In this document: piece by piece, positions 9,471 to 12,385 of the stretch
Position numbering within the stretch: the stretch's first letter is position 1
Layout: each line of letters starts with the position of its first letter
NCBI GenBank assembly: GCA_029863035.1
Contig: JAOTWH010000052.1
Location: 1 to 12,385 of the forward strand
Reading direction: 5' to 3'
DNA length: 12,385 bases
Source: Acidimicrobiia bacterium
GTDB taxonomy: Bacteria; Actinomycetota; Acidimicrobiia; UBA5794; JAOTWH01
Translations under genes and position numbers: made by a program
The notes under the pieces: model-generated
Database searches by the model: none
What the model was told of the DNA's origin: nothing
What the model saw: the letters and a program-made list of their open reading frames with translations, nothing else

Positions 9471-10619
9471 TCAGCTCAGCAGACCCACGCTGGACTTGGG
9501 CGTGGTGCGGGCGAGAGCAAGGCCCAGCAGGGCCAGCGGAAGCTGCCATGCCAGTGCCACCCGGATGTCGCCGACCGCTTCGGCCAACGCGCCCACCACT
9601 GGCTGGGCGGCGGCGATCATCAGACCGGAAAGGCCAAGGACGAGGCCGGTGGCGGCGCCGGTGTGGGCTGACGAGACGAGTTGGCTGGCCTGGGCAAGCG
9701 CAACCGGGAACAGGCTGAACTGAAAGAAGGCGATGCCTGTGATCGCGATGAGTGACAGGGGCCCGCTGGTGACGGCGAACGCTGCGACGAGGGCGGCGGT
9801 CGACGCCGCGGCGACCGTGAATACCCAGCGACCCCCGAAGCGGTCGAAGGCCCAACCGCCCACCGGTTGAGCGATGACGCCGATGGCCAACACGACTGTC
9901 AGCAAAACACCAGCGCTGGTTTCTCCCCAGCCCTCGTCGACCAACATCTTGACGAAGAAGGTGATGAAGCTTCGTCCCACCATTGCGATGATGCCGAACG
10001 TCACCGCCACGGAAATTAACTGAGGCGTCACGGCGCCGCGCAGTCTTGCCGACGGCGTCGCCGGTGTCTCATCCAGCCTCACCCGCAGCGTGACCGCTGT
10101 TATCAACAAGGGGACAGCGATCGCCGCCATGGTCAGGCGCCAATTGAGCGCCGCAACGGTCAACACGACCGCTGCCGGAGCCAGGAGGTGCCCGGCGGAC
10201 CCACCCCAGCCGTGGATGCCGAGCATGCGCCCCCGACGCTCGGGGTAGGCGGCGACTATGAAAGCAGTTGCCTGGGGGTGGTAGGTGGCTCCACCAAGGC
10301 CGGCGAGCAGGCTTACCACGACGATGAACCAGAATGTTGGTGCAACCGCCATAGCCAGAAAGCCGACGGCGCCAATCGCGAAACCGAACACGAGCATCCA
10401 TCGCCGTCGCCCAGATCGATCAGCAACATTGCCGAGGACCGGCTGGAGGACACCGGTTAGAAGCATGAACGCGAACGACAAGATGCCGAGTTCGCTGTAG
10501 TCGAGATCGAACTCCTCGGCCAGGGGCGGCAGGAAGGCCGGCAGGACGGTCGAATACAGGTCGTTCACCAGATGCGCCCCGACAAGGGCGATCAGGACGG
10601 TTCTGGGACGGACTGACAT
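9471..10619 (-). CDS. MFS transporter, fosmidomycin-resistance (Fsr)-like
   Basis: This is a 382-residue inner-membrane protein with about twelve hydrophobic helices in two six-helix halves, the length and layout of a major facilitator superfamily proton-coupled exporter. The N-terminus (GAHLVNDLYSTVLPAFLPPL) resembles the Fsr group. The loop between helices 2 and 3 carries the MFS motif GNVADRSGRRR (63-73), with a weaker copy, FDRFGGRW, at 258-265. YHPQ (113-116) in helix 4 matches the HP signature of this group. The ATG at 10619 is chosen because AGGA (10631-10628 on the minus strand) lies eight bases upstream; an ATG at 10628 overlaps that SD, and the longer reading to 10775 runs back through unlikely sequence. 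It lies 131 bases downstream of azlD on the same strand, so it may share that transcript or have its own promoter. The substrate is unknown; Fsr relatives export drugs, and other members move other small molecules. Confidence 0.85.
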   Translation of the reverse strand: MSVRPRTVLIALVGAHLVNDLYSTVLPAFLPPLAEEFDLDYSELGILSFAFMLLTGVLQPVLGNVADRSGRRRWMLVFGFAIGAVGFLAMAVAPTFWFIVVVSLLAGLGGATYHPQATAFIVAAYPERRGRMLGIHGWGGSAGHLLAPAAVVLTVAALNWRLTMAAIAVPLLITAVTLRVRLDETPATPSARLRGAVTPQLISVAVTFGIIAMVGRSFITFFVKMLVDEGWGETSAGVLLTVVLAIGVIAQPVGGWAFDRFGGRWVFTVAAASTAALVAAFAVTSGPLSLIAITGIAFFQFSLFPVALAQASQLVSSAHTGAATGLVLGLSGLMIAAAQPVVGALAEAVGDIRVALAWQLPLALLGLALARTTPKSSVGLLS

Positions 10620-10678
10620 GGGGGCCATCCTGCCAGCATCACGACTTGCGCACCAATCATCTCCAGACGATCCACGAT

Positions 10679-10698
10679 GGACGTGCGGCCTCGCGTCC
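10679..10698 (-). terminator. Hairpin between azlD and the MFS gene, possible terminator or operator
   Basis: GGACG (10679-10683) and CGTCC (10694-10698) are perfect inverted arms around a ten-base GC-rich loop, 52 bases past the azlD stop and about 60 bases before the MFS start. No T-rich stretch follows on the minus strand, so it is not a classical intrinsic terminator. It could be an incomplete terminator of azlCD or a repressor site for the MFS gene. The remaining 131 bases between the two genes show nothing else I recognise. Confidence 0.25.
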
Positions 10699-10750
10699 AA
10701 GTGAGTCGGGCTTCGAGGCTGGCGGTGAATCCTCCCACCCCGATCGGTGC

Positions 10751-11056
10751 TCAGGTCAGGGTTCTGGCCAGCCACCAGGCGGCTCCGCCGAAGATGACGA
10801 CGCCGGGGAGCGAGCGCTTGGTGACGACGGCGCCTATGAGCCCGCCGCCGGCGGCGGCGAGCGCGATCGTCACATCGGGATCGCCGTCGGGCGCGCCGAG
10901 TCCAATGGTGGCCAGCGCCACGAACAGGGCTACCGGAAAGACATCGAGGAAGCGCCCTACGGCTCCCCCCGGCAGCGTTCGCGGCCGCACCAGAAACACC
11001 ACCCGGCTCGAGTAGGTGATGACGGCCATCGCGATGACGATCGACAGATCACTCAC
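10751..11056 (-). CDS. azlD: AzlD-family branched-chain amino acid exporter small subunit
   Basis: This is a 101-residue, three- to four-helix membrane protein of the AzlD family. It pairs with AzlC to export branched-chain amino acids or related analogues across the cytoplasmic membrane. Family traits are the small size, TYSSRVVFL (residues 14-22, the T-Y-x-x-R element after the first helix), FLDVFPVALFVALA (37-50), and the position directly after azlC. The GTG start at 11056 overlaps the end of azlC by eight bases (GTGAGTGA). GGAG on the minus strand (11069-11066) lies nine bases upstream, inside azlC, which supports this start over the longer open frame up to 11137. The overlap points to translational coupling and equal subunit supply. 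Transport specificity cannot be read from the sequence. Confidence 0.88.
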   Translation of the reverse strand: MSDLSIVIAMAVITYSSRVVFLVRPRTLPGGAVGRFLDVFPVALFVALATIGLGAPDGDPDVTIALAAAGGGLIGAVVTKRSLPGVVIFGGAAWWLARTLT

Positions 11057-11717
11057 GGAACCCTGCTCCGATCGCGGCGGCTCCCGCAGCCGCTCCAGTG
11101 ATCTGCCATGCGTCCGACAGCGCCAGGGTGGCGCCAAGTGCGAGGACGACGGCCAACCCGGCGACGAACCAGTCGCGACGGGTCCTCACCAGGGGAGCGG
11201 CGAGGCCGAGAAACAGGAGCGGAAAGAACACGTCAGCTCCCCAGCTCTCAGGGTCGGCTGCCGAGCCGAGGATCACGCCGATGACGGTTCCGGACACCCA
11301 GCCCGTGTAAAGCAACACGTCGGCCCCGAATTTGTAGGCGACGAGGTTTTGCTCGCCGCGCCGCGAGGCATGGATCGTGAGGCCAAACGTCTCGTCCACC
11401 AGCACATAGGCGAGAGCAGCTCGCACGGTGGGCGAGCGTGGACCGATCATGGCGGCCAGCCGGGCCGACATGGGGAGGTGCCGAAGTGCAAGACCGGTGG
11501 TGGCTATCAGGACCGGCGCTGCGCCCGAGGACAGCAGGCCGACCATGGCGAACTGGGCAGCGCCAGACACGACGATCGCTGAAGCCAGTACGGCCAGCCA
11601 GCCTGTCATGCCGGCGTCCACCGCCAGCGCCCCGAAGGCGACGCCAAACGCGCCGACGGCCACCAGGATCACTACGCCGTCGCGCAATCCGGCACGAAAT
11701 GACGGGTTGACCACCAT
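11049..11717 (-). CDS. azlC: AzlC-family branched-chain amino acid permease, large subunit
   Basis: This is a 222-residue membrane protein of the AzlC family (the BrnF/YgaZ-type large subunit of LIV-E exporters). It forms a two-component amino-acid exporter with AzlD. Diagnostic segments are SGAAQFAMVGLL (51-62), LRHLPMSARLA (78-88) and DETFG (108-112), followed by several C-terminal helices. The length is close to the family norm. The ATG at 11717 fits the expected N-terminus (a short polar stretch, then FRAGLRDG before the first helix), but there is no clear Shine-Dalgarno. A TAGCAT six bases upstream could be a -10 box of a leaderless transcript (inference). It follows the luciferase-like gene with 139 bases between them, and azlD overlaps its 3' end. 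YgaZ/BrnF homologues have been tied to export of valine, isoleucine and methionine; the substrate here is unproven. Confidence 0.9.
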   Translation of the reverse strand: MVVNPSFRAGLRDGVVILVAVGAFGVAFGALAVDAGMTGWLAVLASAIVVSGAAQFAMVGLLSSGAAPVLIATTGLALRHLPMSARLAAMIGPRSPTVRAALAYVLVDETFGLTIHASRRGEQNLVAYKFGADVLLYTGWVSGTVIGVILGSAADPESWGADVFFPLLFLGLAAPLVRTRRDWFVAGLAVVLALGATLALSDAWQITGAAAGAAAIGAGFRE

Positions 11718-11791
11718 CGATCGATGCTACAGAGGCGTTAGCTCGCCGAAATGGCCGCCGTCGGTCGTGGCGCGGTCCGAAGTTGACTAGG

Positions 11792-11827
11792 CGCCCGCTG
11801 CCGGGCGGCGCAGGCCAGCGAAGCTGG
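11792..11827 (-). terminator. Tandem hairpins downstream of the luciferase-like gene
   Basis: Two hairpins lie 30-65 bases past the stop of the luciferase-like gene: CCAGC-GAA-GCTGG (11815-11827, five pairs) and CGCCCG-CTGC-CGGGCG (11792-11807, six GC pairs). They may end that transcript ahead of azlC. There is no T-tract after the second one on the minus strand, so the call is tentative. Confidence 0.35.
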
Positions 11828-11856
11828 ACACGTTGGTCGTCGGCCCTACCCAGCCG

Positions 11857-12385
11857 CTATCTCGATGCCCTGACGGCCTCGGCCACTGCCACCAAATCTG
11901 CCACGCGATGGGGCGAAGCGAGTGCGACCACGGAGTGATCGACGCCTGCTTCCTCTGCCTGGGCGAGCCTCTCCGGCAATGAGGCGGGGTCGCCGGACCA
12001 GAATTGGATCGACTTCTCGATCTGGTCTGAAGGGCGGCCCACTGTGTCGCACCACGCGGCCAGCACCCCAGCCTTGTGGCGGAACGACTCGAGGTCGAAA
12101 TCCATGCCGGGGGTGTTCCAGTGGTCAGCCCAGCGGGCGGCGGTGCGCAACGTCCGCTTCTCCCCGCCGCCGCCGATCACCAGCGGAGGGCGTGGCTGCT
12201 GAACCGGCTTGGGTTCGCAGCGAGCCGACTGCAGCCGGTAATGGTCGCCCTCGAAGTCGGCGGTGTCCTCCGTCAGCAGGAGGTGGATCACCTCGATCGC
12301 CTCGTCGAAGCGATCGAATCGCTCCTTAAGGTGGTGCAGTTCGATCCCGTAGGCCTCGTGCTCGTCGACGTTCCAGCCGGCGCCG
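11857..12385 (-). CDS. Luciferase-like (LLM class) F420- or flavin-dependent oxidoreductase, 5' partial
   Basis: Only the C-terminal 175 residues are in the window; the gene runs off the right edge, and the frame is open to the last base. The first visible residues read GAGWNVDEHEAYG, and further on there is LKERFDR, then GGGGEKRTLRTAARWADHWN, the pattern of the C-terminal half of bacterial luciferase-like TIM-barrel enzymes. These use reduced FMN or coenzyme F420 for hydride transfer or mono-oxygenation, and many actinobacteria carry dozens of them. The F420 reading fits the GAGW and GGGGEKRTL segments, but it is not certain because the N-terminal part is missing. The full protein is probably about 280-330 residues. 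Internal GTG codons, such as that at 12291, are not the real start. Substrate unknown. Confidence 0.88.
   Translation of the reverse strand, partial: GAGWNVDEHEAYGIELHHLKERFDRFDEAIEVIHLLLTEDTADFEGDHYRLQSARCEPKPVQQPRPPLVIGGGGEKRTLRTAARWADHWNTPGMDFDLESFRHKAGVLAAWCDTVGRPSDQIEKSIQFWSGDPASLPERLAQAEEAGVDHSVVALASPHRVADLVAVAEAVRASR

Overview
The window is high-GC bacterial DNA with ordinary housekeeping and transport genes. It holds no rRNA, tRNA, CRISPR array, insertion sequence or phage gene that I can see. High GC, GTG/TTG starts, a protein of the luciferase-like monooxygenase type that often uses coenzyme F420, and the general look of the proteins suggest an actinobacterium, possibly of the Acidimicrobiia. 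This placement is an inference from style, not from a marker gene.

Layout, left to right. Bases 3-1646 (+) carry the 3' part of a gene for a polytopic membrane protein with a C-terminal endonuclease/exonuclease/phosphatase (EEP) domain. Converging on it is the gltBD operon on the minus strand (7814 down to 1768). It encodes both subunits of NADPH-dependent glutamate synthase, complete and overlapping by one base. A 347-base divergent intergenic region (7815-8161) separates gltB from lysA (8162-9436, +), which encodes diaminopimelate decarboxylase. lysA converges on a minus-strand run: a luciferase-like oxidoreductase cut by the window end, azlC and azlD (a two-subunit amino-acid exporter), and a 12-helix MFS transporter resembling the fosmidomycin-resistance (Fsr) group.

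The genes touch on nitrogen assimilation (GltBD makes glutamate from glutamine and 2-oxoglutarate), lysine and peptidoglycan precursor synthesis (LysA), and export of amino acids or small molecules (AzlCD, MFS). Nothing in the sequence shows that they act as one system. The parts most worth a second look are the gltB-lysA intergenic region, which has an RBS-proximal hairpin and a possible short ORF, the TTG start of gltB nested with a four-codon micro-ORF, and the membrane-EEP fusion at the left edge. I did not find a convincing undescribed system.
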